Position numbers and translations under genes: made by a program. This document shows, in pieces, positions 8,546 through 19,616 of a stretch of 36,257 bases of DNA (its first letter is position 1; each line of letters opens with the position of its first letter). This DNA is from Gammaproteobacteria bacterium (GTDB lineage Bacteria; Pseudomonadota; Gammaproteobacteria; GCA-2400775), in contig NVRQ02000044.1 of the NCBI GenBank assembly GCA_002400905.2, forward strand, positions 1-36,257, written 5' to 3'. Below the pieces are notes generated by a model. The model was not told where the DNA came from and did not search any database. It was given only the letters and a program-made list of their open reading frames with translations.

Positions 8546-10035
8546 TGGCTGTTATGACACTGCATGCATTGCTCGATGGCATTGCCGTAGTTGCTAATGG
8601 CGATGATCGATCAATAGTTGGTTTGAGTGATGACAGTCGCAATGTGGGCCGAGGCCAAGTATTTTTGGCTTATCCAGGATATTGCAGCGATGGTCGTGAT
8701 TATATTGATGCTGCGATTTCGGCTGGCGCTATTGCAGTGGTTTATGACAGCAAGAATTTTGATCCGTTATCAGTTTCCAGCCCAGTACCCATGGTCGCCA
8801 TTGACGCGCTGCAATCGCAGGTTGGCAGTATCGCAGCGCGATTTTTTAGATACCCGTCAAAAGATATGAATATTTACGCGGTGACGGGCACCAATGGCAA
8901 GACATCAGTGAGCCACTTTTTGGCGCAAGCACTCCATGGTGTGCGACCTGTTGGCGTGATGGGTACGTTGGGCAATGGTTTGTGGGGCAGTTTGGCAGGT
9001 TCCCCATTAACGACGCAGTCTGCTTTGAATGTGCAAAAAATGTTGATGCAAATGCGCGCAGACGGTGTTGCCGATGTGGTGGTGGAAGCTTCTTCGCATG
9101 GCTTGGCGCAGAATAGATTGTCTGCGACTCAAGTGAATACTGCAATTTTTACCAATTTAAGCCAAGACCACCTTGATTACCATCACACTATGGCAAATTA
9201 CGCGGCGGCTAAGCGCCGGTTGTTTGAGGTGGAGGGGCTTAAGCATGCGGTGATCAATGTTTATGATGCTTATGGTGCTCAAGTTGCCAACAGCTTGCCG
9301 GCCAATGTTGAGCTGTATAGCTATGGGCTTGGCGGCATGGGTGGCAGTGAATCAGTCAAGCCAATGGTTCGTGGTTGTATCAAGAAATCAAGTCTCAGCG
9401 GCATAGAAATCGATATTGAAAGCCCTCATGGTAATGCGACGTTAGCAAGCTCGATACTTGGGGGTTTTAACGCAGAAAATTTGTTAGCTGTATTGGCGGC
9501 GATGTTAGCGAATGGGGTTGATTTTACTGAGGCCTTAGAAAAGTTATCGCTAACGCATCCGGTTGTTGGTCGCATGGAGCGTTTTACTAAGGAAGGGCAT
9601 GCGCAAGTGTTTGTTGATTATGCGCACACTCCTGCTGCCTTAGATCTTGCGCTGGCTGAAATTAAAAGGTGTTGTCATGGCAGGGTTTACGTAGTTTTCG
9701 GTTGTGGTGGTGAGCGTGATAAGACTAAGCGTGCGCAAATGGGTGAGATTGCCCAAAAATATGCGGACGTTGTTGTGGTGACGGATGACAATCCACGTAA
9801 TGAGTCTGCACAAGCTATCGTCGACGACATTCTTTTGGGCGTAACTGCTGATGATAGCGTTCATGTTGTGCGAGATAGAGCGAAAGCAATCTTATTTTGT
9901 CTTGAGCAAGCAAAAAAAGAAGATGTGGTGCTGATTGCTGGCAAGGGGCATGAGGACTATCAGTTAATAGGGAATGAGCGTTTGGCGTTTAGTGACCGTG
10001 AGCTTGTGCGTGAATTCATGGCGCAGGCGGCTTGA
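8545..10035 (+). CDS. murE: UDP-MurNAc-tripeptide synthetase MurE
   Basis: Mur ligase: VTGTNGKTSVSHF, DDNPRNE motif, GKGHEDYQ; operon position. Confidence 0.96.
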   Translation: MAVMTLHALLDGIAVVANGDDRSIVGLSDDSRNVGRGQVFLAYPGYCSDGRDYIDAAISAGAIAVVYDSKNFDPLSVSSPVPMVAIDALQSQVGSIAARFFRYPSKDMNIYAVTGTNGKTSVSHFLAQALHGVRPVGVMGTLGNGLWGSLAGSPLTTQSALNVQKMLMQMRADGVADVVVEASSHGLAQNRLSATQVNTAIFTNLSQDHLDYHHTMANYAAAKRRLFEVEGLKHAVINVYDAYGAQVANSLPANVELYSYGLGGMGGSESVKPMVRGCIKKSSLSGIEIDIESPHGNATLASSILGGFNAENLLAVLAAMLANGVDFTEALEKLSLTHPVVGRMERFTKEGHAQVFVDYAHTPAALDLALAEIKRCCHGRVYVVFGCGGERDKTKRAQMGEIAQKYADVVVVTDDNPRNESAQAIVDDILLGVTADDSVHVVRDRAKAILFCLEQAKKEDVVLIAGKGHEDYQLIGNERLAFSDRELVREFMAQAA

Positions 10036-11445
10036 ATGATTGCTATGAGTTTGAATGAAGCCATGACAATTATCGACAACGCAGAGTGTGGCGCTGAGGT
10101 AATTTTTTCAGGCGTCAGCATCGACAGCCGAAGTCTTGTGCCAGGTGAATTGTTCGTGGCAATAGAAGGCCCGAGTTTTGATGGGCATGATTTTGTCGAG
10201 GCAGCGCATCAGCGCGGTGCGGCGGCGGCGATGGTGAGCAAAGCGGTGAATTCATCGATACCATTATTACGGGTTGGCGATACGCGAAAAGCTTTGTCAG
10301 GCCTGTCTAAGGGCTGGCGACAACGTTATAAAGCACCGCTGATTGCTATCACTGGCAGCAACGGTAAAACAACGGTAAAAGAAATGTTGGCCTCGATATT
10401 AGGTCAGTATCATCGTGTATTGGTGACGAAAGATAATTTTAATAATGATCTGGGTGTGCCTTTAACCCTGCTGGGCTTATCTGATAAAGATGATTATGCC
10501 GTAGTTGAGTTAGGCGCGAATCACGTTTCTGAGATAGAGGGCCTGAGTTTATTAGTTGAGCCAGATGTTGCTTTGATTACTAATATTGGTGTCGCACATC
10601 TCGAAGGTTTTGGCAGCATAGAAAATATTGCTAAAGCGAAGTCGGAAATATTCCATGGCTTAAAAGAAAATGGCGTGGCGGTGTTAAATCATGATGATCA
10701 TTATTACGATTATCTTGTAGAGCGGGCCGCTGGTTACCGTAAGCTAAGTTTTGGGTGTAACGAACTTGCTGATGTGCGCGTACTAGACGAGACGTTGACG
10801 TGTTCTTTGGAAGAAAATGAATGGCGAACGTGTTTTGATGTGGCAAGCCCTCAAGGTGTAGTAAGCATTCAATTGGCATTGGCAGGGCGTCACAATGTGC
10901 AGAATGCGTTGGCAGCAATAGCTGTGGCCTGCGCAGTAGAAATTCCACTGGTGGATATCGCTAGCGGATTAGCATTGATGTCGCCGGTGTCAGGGCGCAT
11001 GCAAGTTAGAAAGGGCATCGGCGAATGGTCGGTTATCGATGATACGTACAATGCCAACCCCGTTTCATTGGATGCCGCGATTGCAATGCTGGCAACATTG
11101 TCAGGAGCAAAAATAGTTGTGCTGGGTGATATGGCAGAGCTGGGTGATGACGCAGTCGCACTGCACGAGCATGCTGGGCGCATCGCTCGCGAGTATGGTG
11201 TTAATAAGTTTTATGGTGTTGGTGTGCTAAGTGCTCATGCCGTGAAGGCATTTGGTGAAGGCGCAAAACATTATTCTAGTCAGCTTGAGCTGATTAATGA
11301 TTTGATCACCGATTTGCATAGTGTGTGTACGTGTCAGGCAAATACCATTTTGGTTAAAGGTTCTCGCAGCGCAGGAATGGAGCGTGTTGTTGGGGCCTTG
11401 GTCGCGGACACTGTCAACCCATCAAGCATGGCTGGCGTGAGGTAG
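10036..11445 (+). CDS. murF: UDP-MurNAc-tripeptide:D-Ala-D-Ala ligase MurF
   Basis: [35 protein letters not shown]. Confidence 0.96.
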   Translation: MIAMSLNEAMTIIDNAECGAEVIFSGVSIDSRSLVPGELFVAIEGPSFDGHDFVEAAHQRGAAAAMVSKAVNSSIPLLRVGDTRKALSGLSKGWRQRYKAPLIAITGSNGKTTVKEMLASILGQYHRVLVTKDNFNNDLGVPLTLLGLSDKDDYAVVELGANHVSEIEGLSLLVEPDVALITNIGVAHLEGFGSIENIAKAKSEIFHGLKENGVAVLNHDDHYYDYLVERAAGYRKLSFGCNELADVRVLDETLTCSLEENEWRTCFDVASPQGVVSIQLALAGRHNVQNALAAIAVACAVEIPLVDIASGLALMSPVSGRMQVRKGIGEWSVIDDTYNANPVSLDAAIAMLATLSGAKIVVLGDMAELGDDAVALHEHAGRIAREYGVNKFYGVGVLSAHAVKAFGEGAKHYSSQLELINDLITDLHSVCTCQANTILVKGSRSAGMERVVGALVADTVNPSSMAGVR

Positions 11446-11456
11446 GCGAGGCGGCT

Positions 11457-12539
11457 ATGTTGCTCTACTTAACCGAATATTTAGCTGAGTTTTATCGCCC
11501 CTTTGGCGTTTTTCAGTATTTGACCTTGCGTAGTGTGATGGCAGTACTGACTGCCTTGGTGATTTCGTTCGTATTCGGCCCCTACGTCATTAGGAAACTG
11601 TCTTATCAATCCGCTGGTCAGCCAATTCGTGACGATGGTCCAGAAACACATTTAGTTAAAGCGGGAACGCCAACAATGGGCGGTACGCTTATTTTGATTG
11701 CGGTCATTTTCAGCACCTTGTTATGGGGAGACCTGGAGAACCGTCAGTTGTGGGTGGTCGTGCTGGTTACGGCCGCATTTGGGGTTATTGGTTTTATCGA
11801 TGATTATAAGAAAGTCATTCTAGGTAACAGTAAGGGGCTTTCAGCTAAAGCTAAATATTTGTGGCAATCCATTGTAGCGTTATTGGCGGCGCTGGTATTG
11901 TTTTATAACGCAAGCCATGCAGCTGAGACTGAGCTCATTGTGCCATTTTTTAAAGACGTTGCGATGCCGCTTGGTTGGGGTTTTGTTGTTCTCACTTATT
12001 TTGTCATTGTCGGTAGCAGTAACGCGGTAAACCTAACGGATGGTCTGGATGGGCTTGCCATCTTGCCAACGGTTTTAGTGGCGGCAGCGCTGGGTATTTT
12101 TGCTTACATTATTGGCAATATAAATTTCTCTAATTATCTTGGTTATCCCTATATCCCTGGCGTTGGCGAGCTGACAGTTTTTTGCGGTGCTTTGATTGGC
12201 GCTGGCCTTGGCTTTCTTTGGTTTAATACGTATCCCGCGCAAGTTTTTATGGGTGACGTGGGAGCACTTGCACTCGGCGCGGCACTGGGTGTGGTTGCTG
12301 TTATCTCGCGGCAAGAATTGGTTTTTCTGATTATGGGTGGCGTCTTCGTCATCGAGACTGTTTCGGTTATTTTGCAAGTGGCATCATTCAAATTGACGGG
12401 CAAACGTATTTTTCGCATGGCGCCGTTGCATCACCATTTTGAATTAAAAGGTTGGGCGGAACCCAAGGTAATCGTGCGGTTCTGGATTGTTACGGTAATT
12501 CTCGTTCTCGTCGGTTTGTCGACGTTAAAGTTGCGGTGA
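11457..12539 (+). CDS. mraY: Phospho-MurNAc-pentapeptide transferase MraY
   Basis: [44 protein letters not shown]. Confidence 0.97.
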   Translation: MLLYLTEYLAEFYRPFGVFQYLTLRSVMAVLTALVISFVFGPYVIRKLSYQSAGQPIRDDGPETHLVKAGTPTMGGTLILIAVIFSTLLWGDLENRQLWVVVLVTAAFGVIGFIDDYKKVILGNSKGLSAKAKYLWQSIVALLAALVLFYNASHAAETELIVPFFKDVAMPLGWGFVVLTYFVIVGSSNAVNLTDGLDGLAILPTVLVAAALGIFAYIIGNINFSNYLGYPYIPGVGELTVFCGALIGAGLGFLWFNTYPAQVFMGDVGALALGAALGVVAVISRQELVFLIMGGVFVIETVSVILQVASFKLTGKRIFRMAPLHHHFELKGWAEPKVIVRFWIVTVILVLVGLSTLKLR

Positions 12540-12543
12540 GTTT

Positions 12544-13968
12544 ATGCAATCAATGTCGAAGTATCGAGAAGATGTCCAGGATTACGCTGGGGAAGCAGCA
12601 GCGATGATTGCTTCAAAGAATAGCGCCTCCTCGTTGTCTCTAGTGGTTGGCCTAGGCATTAGCGGATGGTCATGCGTAAGGTTTTTGATGGCTAAAGGCA
12701 ATGCCGTCGCGGTTACAGACAGTCGCGATATTGCACCTTACAGTGCAGAGTTATGCCAGCAATACCCTGAAATTGTGTGTTCTCTTGGTGGTTTTGATCG
12801 CGCATTGTTTGATGCGGCGGATGAAATAATAGTGAGTCCAGGTATTGCGTTAGATACTCCTGAGATACAAGCCGCACGTGATTCAGGCAAACGTATTATT
12901 GGCGATATCGAATTATTTAGTCGGTACGCAACTGCGCCGGTCGTCGCGATTACCGGGTCTAACGGTAAGAGTACTGTTACGACTTTATTGGGAGCGATGG
13001 CGAAGGCAAGTGATACGAAAGTAGCAGTTGGCGGCAATATCGGTACGCCTGCATTGGATTTACTTGATAGTGATGTCGAGCTATATGTATTGGAATTATC
13101 AAGTTTTCAACTTGATTTAATATCGTCACTGTCTACAGAGACCGCAGTTGTTTTAAATGTTAGCGCCGATCACCTGGATAGGCATGCCTCTATGCAGGCT
13201 TATGCTGAAACCAAATTTAAAGTATACGAAAATTGCACGTATCCAGTTGTTGATAATGGTTTTATTGCTAGCGCTCAGCAGTTGCTCCCCGTGATGTCGC
13301 AAACTCTATTGGAAAATGCCATTAATTATTCTTTAGCTGCTCCAGTGTTTGATTCAGACTTTGGCGTGCGTGAAGTGAAGGGCGAAAAATATCTCGCACA
13401 CGGGCGGCGGAATTTACTCTGTGTTTCTGAGCTAGCAATTAAGGGTGATCACAATATATTGAATGGGTTAGCAGCGCTAGCAATGGGCTCTACTTTAGGG
13501 TTTCCTGAGTCGGCAATGTTAGGTGTTTTAAAAATATTCTCTGGTTTGCCGCACCGCTGCCAATTGGTGTCGGTTGTAAACGGCAGACGTTTCATTAATG
13601 ATTCGAAAGGTACAAATGTAGGCGCCGCTATTGCTGCGATTAAATCTATTGATGCACCGATTGTCTTGATCGCTGGTGGTGACGCAAAGGGTGCAGATTT
13701 ATCTCCATTGGGTGACGCGATAAGAGGCAAGGTTAAGGCAGTAATCACCTTAGGTAAGGCAGCAGAAAATATTGAATCGTTGCTGCAAGGTGTGGTGAAC
13801 ACTCAGCGTGCTGTGGATATGGTTGAGGCAGTCAGGCACGCAGTTAATTTCGCTGATAGCGGTGACACAGTGTTGTTATCCCCGGCTTGTTCGAGTCTAG
13901 ATATGTTTGCTAATTACGAGGCGCGAGGCAATGCATTTGCCGATGCGGTACGAGGGTTGCAGGGATGA
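12544..13968 (+). CDS. murD: UDP-MurNAc-L-Ala:D-Glu ligase MurD
   Basis: VGLGISGWSCVRFL, ITGSNGKSTVTTLL, NDSKGTNVGA, LLSPACSSLDMF. Confidence 0.96.
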   Translation: MQSMSKYREDVQDYAGEAAAMIASKNSASSLSLVVGLGISGWSCVRFLMAKGNAVAVTDSRDIAPYSAELCQQYPEIVCSLGGFDRALFDAADEIIVSPGIALDTPEIQAARDSGKRIIGDIELFSRYATAPVVAITGSNGKSTVTTLLGAMAKASDTKVAVGGNIGTPALDLLDSDVELYVLELSSFQLDLISSLSTETAVVLNVSADHLDRHASMQAYAETKFKVYENCTYPVVDNGFIASAQQLLPVMSQTLLENAINYSLAAPVFDSDFGVREVKGEKYLAHGRRNLLCVSELAIKGDHNILNGLAALAMGSTLGFPESAMLGVLKIFSGLPHRCQLVSVVNGRRFINDSKGTNVGAAIAAIKSIDAPIVLIAGGDAKGADLSPLGDAIRGKVKAVITLGKAAENIESLLQGVVNTQRAVDMVEAVRHAVNFADSGDTVLLSPACSSLDMFANYEARGNAFADAVRGLQG

Positions 13969-15158
13969 GCGCAGCCACGCAAACGCGGCGTTATGTTAAA
14001 GGTGGGCCTGGGCAAGGAACTAACATTTTTGCATCGAGTCTTGACCTATCATTGTTGGCATCGATGGCTGTCATTATTGGTTTAGGCTTGGTTATGGTGG
14101 CTTCGGCGTCGTTAAGTATTGCTGAGCACCAGACAGGTAATGCCTATTATTTTTTGATTCGACAGCTTAGCCTGTTGGCTGTAGCGTTGGTGGTTGCCTA
14201 CGTTTGTTTTCAAATTCCGATGTCGATTTGGCAACGTATTGCTCCGTGGTTATTGGTTGCAGCGTTTATCTCGCTTGTTTTGGTTTTGGTTCCAGGTATC
14301 GGTGTCACCGTAAATGGCGCTAGGCGTTGGATAGATTTGGTCGTGTTGCGTTTACAGCCTTCGGAATTTGCCAAGCTGGCATTTTTAATTTATCTGGCTG
14401 GTTATCTGCAACATCATCAAAAACAGCTTGGTGATGTGATGCTAGGCTTTATTCGGCCAATGGTAATCTTTGTCGCGTTCGCTTTTTTATTATTGCTGGA
14501 GCCTGATTTTGGCTCGGTTGTTGTGTTGGCTATTTCGGTATTTGGTCTAATGTTTTTGGCGGGTGTAAAGCTGTATCAATTTCTCGTGTTGATACTGATT
14601 GGTGGCGCCAGTCTGGGTGCGTTGGCGGTTTACTCTCCGTATCGATTGGCACGGTTAACGTCATTCCTGGATCCATGGCAAGACCCATTTGATAGTGGTT
14701 TTCAGTTGGTCCAAGCGTTGATTGCTTTTGGCCGCGGTGGCTGGTTTGGCGTCGGTTTAGGTGGTGGCGTTCAAAAGCTATCATTTTTACCTGAGGCGCA
14801 TACTGATTTTCTGTTTTCAGTTATGGCCGAAGAGCTTGGTCTGGTTTCGGTATTAATTGTTATTGGTCTATTTGGCTATATCGTATTGCGTAGCTTTCGC
14901 ATTGCCTACCGATGCCAATTATTGGCTATGCCGTTTGTTGCCTATCTCACTTACGGTATCGCTTTAATGCTCGGTATGCAGGCGTTCATTAATATGGGCG
15001 TCAACATGGGAGTGTTGCCGACGAAAGGTTTAACGCTGCCACTGATGAGCTATGGCGGATCCAGTATTTTAGTGACGTGTGTTTGTTGTGCTTTATTGCT
15101 GCGTGCTGATTATGAAATGCGGCAAAAAAGTAAAAAAGTAAGGCAGCGAGCATGGTGA
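13965..15158 (+). CDS. ftsW: SEDS peptidoglycan glycosyltransferase FtsW
   Basis: Polytopic; GARRWIDL, QPSEFAKLA, PEAHTDFLFSVMAEELGL, LPLMSYGGSS. Confidence 0.97.
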   Translation: MSAATQTRRYVKGGPGQGTNIFASSLDLSLLASMAVIIGLGLVMVASASLSIAEHQTGNAYYFLIRQLSLLAVALVVAYVCFQIPMSIWQRIAPWLLVAAFISLVLVLVPGIGVTVNGARRWIDLVVLRLQPSEFAKLAFLIYLAGYLQHHQKQLGDVMLGFIRPMVIFVAFAFLLLLEPDFGSVVVLAISVFGLMFLAGVKLYQFLVLILIGGASLGALAVYSPYRLARLTSFLDPWQDPFDSGFQLVQALIAFGRGGWFGVGLGGGVQKLSFLPEAHTDFLFSVMAEELGLVSVLIVIGLFGYIVLRSFRIAYRCQLLAMPFVAYLTYGIALMLGMQAFINMGVNMGVLPTKGLTLPLMSYGGSSILVTCVCCALLLRADYEMRQKSKKVRQRAW

Positions 15159-16246
15159 CGCGCGTGATGATTATGGCGGGCGGAACAGGTGGGCATGTCT
15201 ATCCTGGGCTTGCGGTTGCGGATGAATTGATGGCGCGTGGTGCCGAAGTGATTTGGTTGGGAACGAGAGAAGGTATTGAATCTCGTTTAGTGCCCGCTGC
15301 AGGTATTCCTGTGGCATGGATATCGATTTCCGGTTTGCGCGGGAAGTCTCTGGTGAAACGGATTCTCTCCCCGTTTCGCCTTGCCCTGGCGGTGATACAA
15401 GCAGCAGTTGCGTTGCTTCGTTATCGTCCGATGGCCGTTCTGGGTATGGGTGGATTTGTCTCAGGACCAGGCGGCCTCGTCACGTGGTTGTTGCGTAAGC
15501 CTCTTTTAGTGCATGAGCAAAATGCGGTGGTAGGAATGACTAACCGTATATTGGCACCGATGGCAAAACGTATATTTGAAGCTTTTCCGGGCAGCTTCCC
15601 GCGCCGTTATCATGCAGTATCGGTTGGTAATCCTGTTCGATCTGATATTTGTCAGATCGAGGCGCCTGCCAGCCGTTTTGCCGATAGGGTAGGGCCTTTG
15701 CGTTTATTGGTTGTTGGTGGCAGTTTAGGCGCGCAGGCCTTCAATAAAATCGTACCAGAGTTGCTAACACAGTTTTCGATATCAGATAGGCCTGTGGTTA
15801 GGCACCAGACGGGTGAACGTAATTTCGCTGAAGCCTTAGCCCGCTATAGTGAATTTAAGATTGAAGCTGATGTGTCGGCCTTTTTTGAGGACATTTCTGA
15901 GTCATACGCTTGGGCTGATTTGGTGTTATGTCGTGCAGGCGCCTTAACGGTTTCAGAGATTGCTGCAGCGGGTCTGCCTGCAGTGTTTGTTCCGTATCCT
16001 TATGCGGTTGATGATCATCAAACGCACAATGCGCAGTATTTGGTTGATCACGGTGCTGCCCATTTAATGAGTGAAAGCAATTTAACTGTTGCGGCGCTTA
16101 AGGCGACAATCGATCAATTTGTTGCGGATGCGAAAGACAGGCGTGAAAAGTTACGTGATATGGCAATGAAAGCACGACAACTGGCATTGCCGCAATCTGC
16201 AAAACAAGTCGCCGATGCATTTCTTGAGGAGGCTCTGCGTGGTTGA
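15152..16246 (+). CDS. murG: UDP-GlcNAc:MurNAc-pentapeptide transferase MurG
   Basis: MAGGTGGHVYPGLAVA, LGMGGFVSGPGG, HEQNAVVGMTNR. Confidence 0.97.
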   Translation: MVTRVMIMAGGTGGHVYPGLAVADELMARGAEVIWLGTREGIESRLVPAAGIPVAWISISGLRGKSLVKRILSPFRLALAVIQAAVALLRYRPMAVLGMGGFVSGPGGLVTWLLRKPLLVHEQNAVVGMTNRILAPMAKRIFEAFPGSFPRRYHAVSVGNPVRSDICQIEAPASRFADRVGPLRLLVVGGSLGAQAFNKIVPELLTQFSISDRPVVRHQTGERNFAEALARYSEFKIEADVSAFFEDISESYAWADLVLCRAGALTVSEIAAAGLPAVFVPYPYAVDDHQTHNAQYLVDHGAAHLMSESNLTVAALKATIDQFVADAKDRREKLRDMAMKARQLALPQSAKQVADAFLEEALRG

Positions 16247-17687
16247 GGCGATGTCTCCTAAGCTTGAGTATGCGGTATCGCCGCCGGCCATGGGGCGCAT
16301 TAGACATATGCACTTTGTCGGTATTGGTGGAGCCGGTATGGGCGGTATTGCTGAACTTGTGCATAACCTTGGCTATCAAGTGACAGGCTCTGATGTATCG
16401 GTTAACAGTATGGTGCAGCGCTTATCAGGTTTAGGTATACAGGTTCAGCAAGGGCATGATTCAGTCTACGCTAAGGGTTGCGATGTCATTATTGTATCGT
16501 CAGCGGTGAGTGCTGATAACCCAGAGCTAATTTACGCGCATGAGCAGCACATTCCAATTGTACCGCGTGCTGAAATGTTAGCAGAGCTGATGCGTTTTCG
16601 TTACGGCATCGCTATCGCTGGTACGCATGGTAAAACCAGCACCACTAGTTTGATTGCTAGTGTGTTGGCAAAAGCAGGGCTGGATCCGACTTTCGTGATT
16701 GGGGGCAAGCTAAATAGCATTGGTGCCAATGCGCAGTTAGGGAGTGGACGTTATTTGGTCGCTGAAGCAGATGAAAGCGACGCGTCTTTTTTGCATTTGC
16801 AACCGATGATGGCGGTACTAACCAATATTGATCATGATCATATGTCGACTTATGGTAATGACTTCTCTCGTTTACGCGATACCTTTGTTGAGTTTCTTCA
16901 TCATCTACCCTTTTATGGTCTCGCTGTTGTGTGTATTGATGATCCGGAGATACGTGGAATTTTGGACAACATACAGCGTCCTGTTCTGACTTATGGCTTT
17001 GACGATGAGGCGCAGGTTAGGGCGAGTGAATTACGCCAAGAAGGCAATACCACTTATTTTAAGGTTGCCTTACCCTCAGCGACAGATTTGCTTGATATTC
17101 GGCTGAATATGGCGGGTAAGCATAATGTGCTCAACGCATTGGCTGCTTTGGCTGTTGCCTACGAGCTAGGCGTATCCCTCGATGTGATGCAAGAGGCGTT
17201 GTCTACTTTTCAAGGGGTGGCTCGTCGTTTACAACAATATGGACTGATTGAGGTTGGCAATAAGAGCGTGTTGATGATGGATGACTATGCGCATCATCCG
17301 ACTGAGCTTCGTGCCAGCATTGATGCGGTTAAGCAGGGATGGCCTGAAAAACGATTAGTGTTAGTGTTTCAGCCGCATCGCTACAGTCGAACACATGATT
17401 TGTTTGATGATTTCGTGCGTGCTCTTGCCGATGTAGAGGTGTTGCTATTGCTCGAAGTTTATCCTGCTGACGAAGTACCAATTAGTGGCGCGGACAGTAT
17501 CGATCTTTGTCGCAGCATTCGTGCGCGCGGCAGTGTTGATCCAATGTTGGTTAAAAATAGGGATGAGCTGGTCGCGACGCTTAAGAATGTATTGGCAGAT
17601 AACGACCTTATTTTAACTCTAGGTGCTGGCGATATTGGACAGATGGCAGCTGAGCTGCCGCGTTGTCTCAAGGAATGTTCTGCATGA
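16239..17687 (+). CDS. murC: UDP-MurNAc:L-Ala ligase MurC
   Basis: HFVGIGGAGMGGIAE, AGTHGKTSTTSL, DDYAHHPTE; GTG start 16239 with upstream GAGGAGG chosen over the track ATG 16215. Confidence 0.95.
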   Translation: MVEAMSPKLEYAVSPPAMGRIRHMHFVGIGGAGMGGIAELVHNLGYQVTGSDVSVNSMVQRLSGLGIQVQQGHDSVYAKGCDVIIVSSAVSADNPELIYAHEQHIPIVPRAEMLAELMRFRYGIAIAGTHGKTSTTSLIASVLAKAGLDPTFVIGGKLNSIGANAQLGSGRYLVAEADESDASFLHLQPMMAVLTNIDHDHMSTYGNDFSRLRDTFVEFLHHLPFYGLAVVCIDDPEIRGILDNIQRPVLTYGFDDEAQVRASELRQEGNTTYFKVALPSATDLLDIRLNMAGKHNVLNALAALAVAYELGVSLDVMQEALSTFQGVARRLQQYGLIEVGNKSVLMMDDYAHHPTELRASIDAVKQGWPEKRLVLVFQPHRYSRTHDLFDDFVRALADVEVLLLLEVYPADEVPISGADSIDLCRSIRARGSVDPMLVKNRDELVATLKNVLADNDLILTLGAGDIGQMAAELPRCLKECSA

Positions 17688-18613
17688 TGAAAATGACGCA
17701 TAAGCAGACTCTTAATCACGTTCCCTTGCGTGGGCAGCTTAAAATAGACGAACCGATGCGGCGTCATACTTCATGGCGTGTTGGCGGTAAGGTGGATCGA
17801 TTCTATCAGCCAGCAGATATTGATGACTTAGTAAATTTTCTACGTCAAGTGGAATATAGCGAGCCATTACATTGGGTCGGTTTGGGCAGCAATTTATTGG
17901 TTAGAGATGGTGGTTTGCGTGGTACCGCCATTGCGTTGTTTGGTGTATTAGATCATATGCAATTATTGCCTGATAATATCGTCGAGGCTGAGGCGGGCGT
18001 GAGTTGCGCAAAGCTGGCTCGGTTTTGTGCTCAGCAGGGCTTGGTTGATGCGGAGTTTTTTGCTGGCATTCCCGGTACGGTTGGTGGTGCGTTGGCAATG
18101 AACGCAGGTGCCTATGGTGGGGAAACGTGGCCTAAGGTGGCTTCAGTAGAAACCATTGATCGTTATGGCCAGCGTCACCATCGAACTCCTGCTGATTTCG
18201 AAATTAATTATCGTAGTGTCGTTAGTGATCGTAAAGAGTGGTTTATTTCTGCTCGGTTTGAACTTGTCGCTGGTGATGCGGAGGCGAGTAGCCAAAAGAT
18301 AAAGCAATTATTGCGTCAGCGAGCCGATTCGCAACCGCTATCGTTGCCAAATTGTGGCTCGGTGTTTCGCAATCCTATGAATGACCATGCGGCACGTTTA
18401 ATAGAAGCCAGTGGGCTAAAAGGCTATCGAGTTGGCGGTGCCAGTGTGTCTGTGCAGCATGCCAATTTTATTGTGAATGATTCAGAGGCGTGTGCTGCTG
18501 ATATCGAAAAACTCATTGTTGATGTTGCGGATAAAGTATTTAGCGATCACGGTGTTCGTTTGCAGCCAGAAGTTAGAGTGATTGGTGAAAAAAGGAGTGA
18601 ACATGACGGATAA
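17684..18613 (+). CDS. murB: UDP-N-acetylenolpyruvoylglucosamine reductase MurB
   Basis: NTTC-like HTSWRVGG, GLGSNLLVRDGG, GIPGTVGGALAMNAGAYG; ATGA overlap with murC stop at 17684. Confidence 0.95.
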   Translation: MMKMTHKQTLNHVPLRGQLKIDEPMRRHTSWRVGGKVDRFYQPADIDDLVNFLRQVEYSEPLHWVGLGSNLLVRDGGLRGTAIALFGVLDHMQLLPDNIVEAEAGVSCAKLARFCAQQGLVDAEFFAGIPGTVGGALAMNAGAYGGETWPKVASVETIDRYGQRHHRTPADFEINYRSVVSDRKEWFISARFELVAGDAEASSQKIKQLLRQRADSQPLSLPNCGSVFRNPMNDHAARLIEASGLKGYRVGGASVSVQHANFIVNDSEACAADIEKLIVDVADKVFSDHGVRLQPEVRVIGEKRSEHDG

Positions 18614-19616
18614 TATGTTTGCTACTTTGCTCACTGGTGAGACTGTGTCGCGCGATGCGGCAGAGTATGGCAGAACTGCTGTATTGTTCGGTGGCAATGC
18701 CGCTGAGCGTGAAGTGTCCTTGGCCAGCGGTAAAGCTGTGTTTGACGCTTTGGTTGCTAGGGGTGTTGACGCTGAAGTAATCGATCCGATGAGCGATTCG
18801 TTGACTGTGTTAAACGAATTCGATCGCGTGTTTATTATGCTGCACGGTCGTGGTGGCGAAGACGGTACGATCCAAGGTTATCTTGAGACATTAGGTATTC
18901 CCTATACCGGTAGCCGAGTACTTGGTTCAGCTGTTTCGATGGATAAGGTGCGCAGCAAGCAACTGTGGTTGGCAAAGGGAATTGCTACACCGAAATTTAT
19001 TGCGCTGAACGCCGACGATGAGGTGGATGCGAATTTATTGGTATTTCCAGTCGTCGTAAAGCCAGCGAATGAAGGCTCCAGTCTCGGTATGACCAAGGTT
19101 GAACATGCGGAAAAATTAGATGAGGCAATTGATATCGCGGCTGGTTTTGATAAAGAAATATTGGTTGAGGAATGGATTCAGGGTGCTGAATATACCGTTG
19201 CGATATTGGCAGATAGTGCGTTACCCGTAATACGTATCGAGACGACGAATCAGTTCTATGATTACGAGGCGAAATATCAGCGCGACGATACACGTTATCT
19301 TTGTCCTTGCGGGTTGAGTCCTGACAAAGAACAAGAGCTGAAGACTCTGGCCTTGAGTGCATTTTATGCTGTTTCCGCTTGCGGTTGGGGGCGTGTAGAT
19401 ATTATGTGTGATCAATCAGGCCAACCTTACGTGATTGAAGTCAATACGGTGCCAGGTATGACAGATCATAGCCTGGTGCCAAAAGCGGCTGAGGCAATGG
19501 GGGTTGAGTTTCCTGATTTAGTTATGCGTATATTAGACACTAGCTTTGGTGATGAATATATCGATACTTCTGTTGGTGCGATGCTTATTGAGCAGGGGAT
19601 TGATAATGGCTTTTAA
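18603..19616 (+). CDS. ddlB: D-alanine--D-alanine ligase
   Basis: VLFGGNAAEREVSLASG, HGRGGEDGTIQG, VKPANEGSSLGM, EVNTVPGMTDHSLVPKAA; ATG 18603 follows AAAAGGAG. Confidence 0.95.
   Translation: MTDNMFATLLTGETVSRDAAEYGRTAVLFGGNAAEREVSLASGKAVFDALVARGVDAEVIDPMSDSLTVLNEFDRVFIMLHGRGGEDGTIQGYLETLGIPYTGSRVLGSAVSMDKVRSKQLWLAKGIATPKFIALNADDEVDANLLVFPVVVKPANEGSSLGMTKVEHAEKLDEAIDIAAGFDKEILVEEWIQGAEYTVAILADSALPVIRIETTNQFYDYEAKYQRDDTRYLCPCGLSPDKEQELKTLALSAFYAVSACGWGRVDIMCDQSGQPYVIEVNTVPGMTDHSLVPKAAEAMGVEFPDLVMRILDTSFGDEYIDTSVGAMLIEQGIDNGF

Noticed and set aside
17663-18613. murB inside the dcw cluster considered as unusual gene order
   Set aside because: murC-murB-ddl-ftsQAZ order is known in other proteobacteria.
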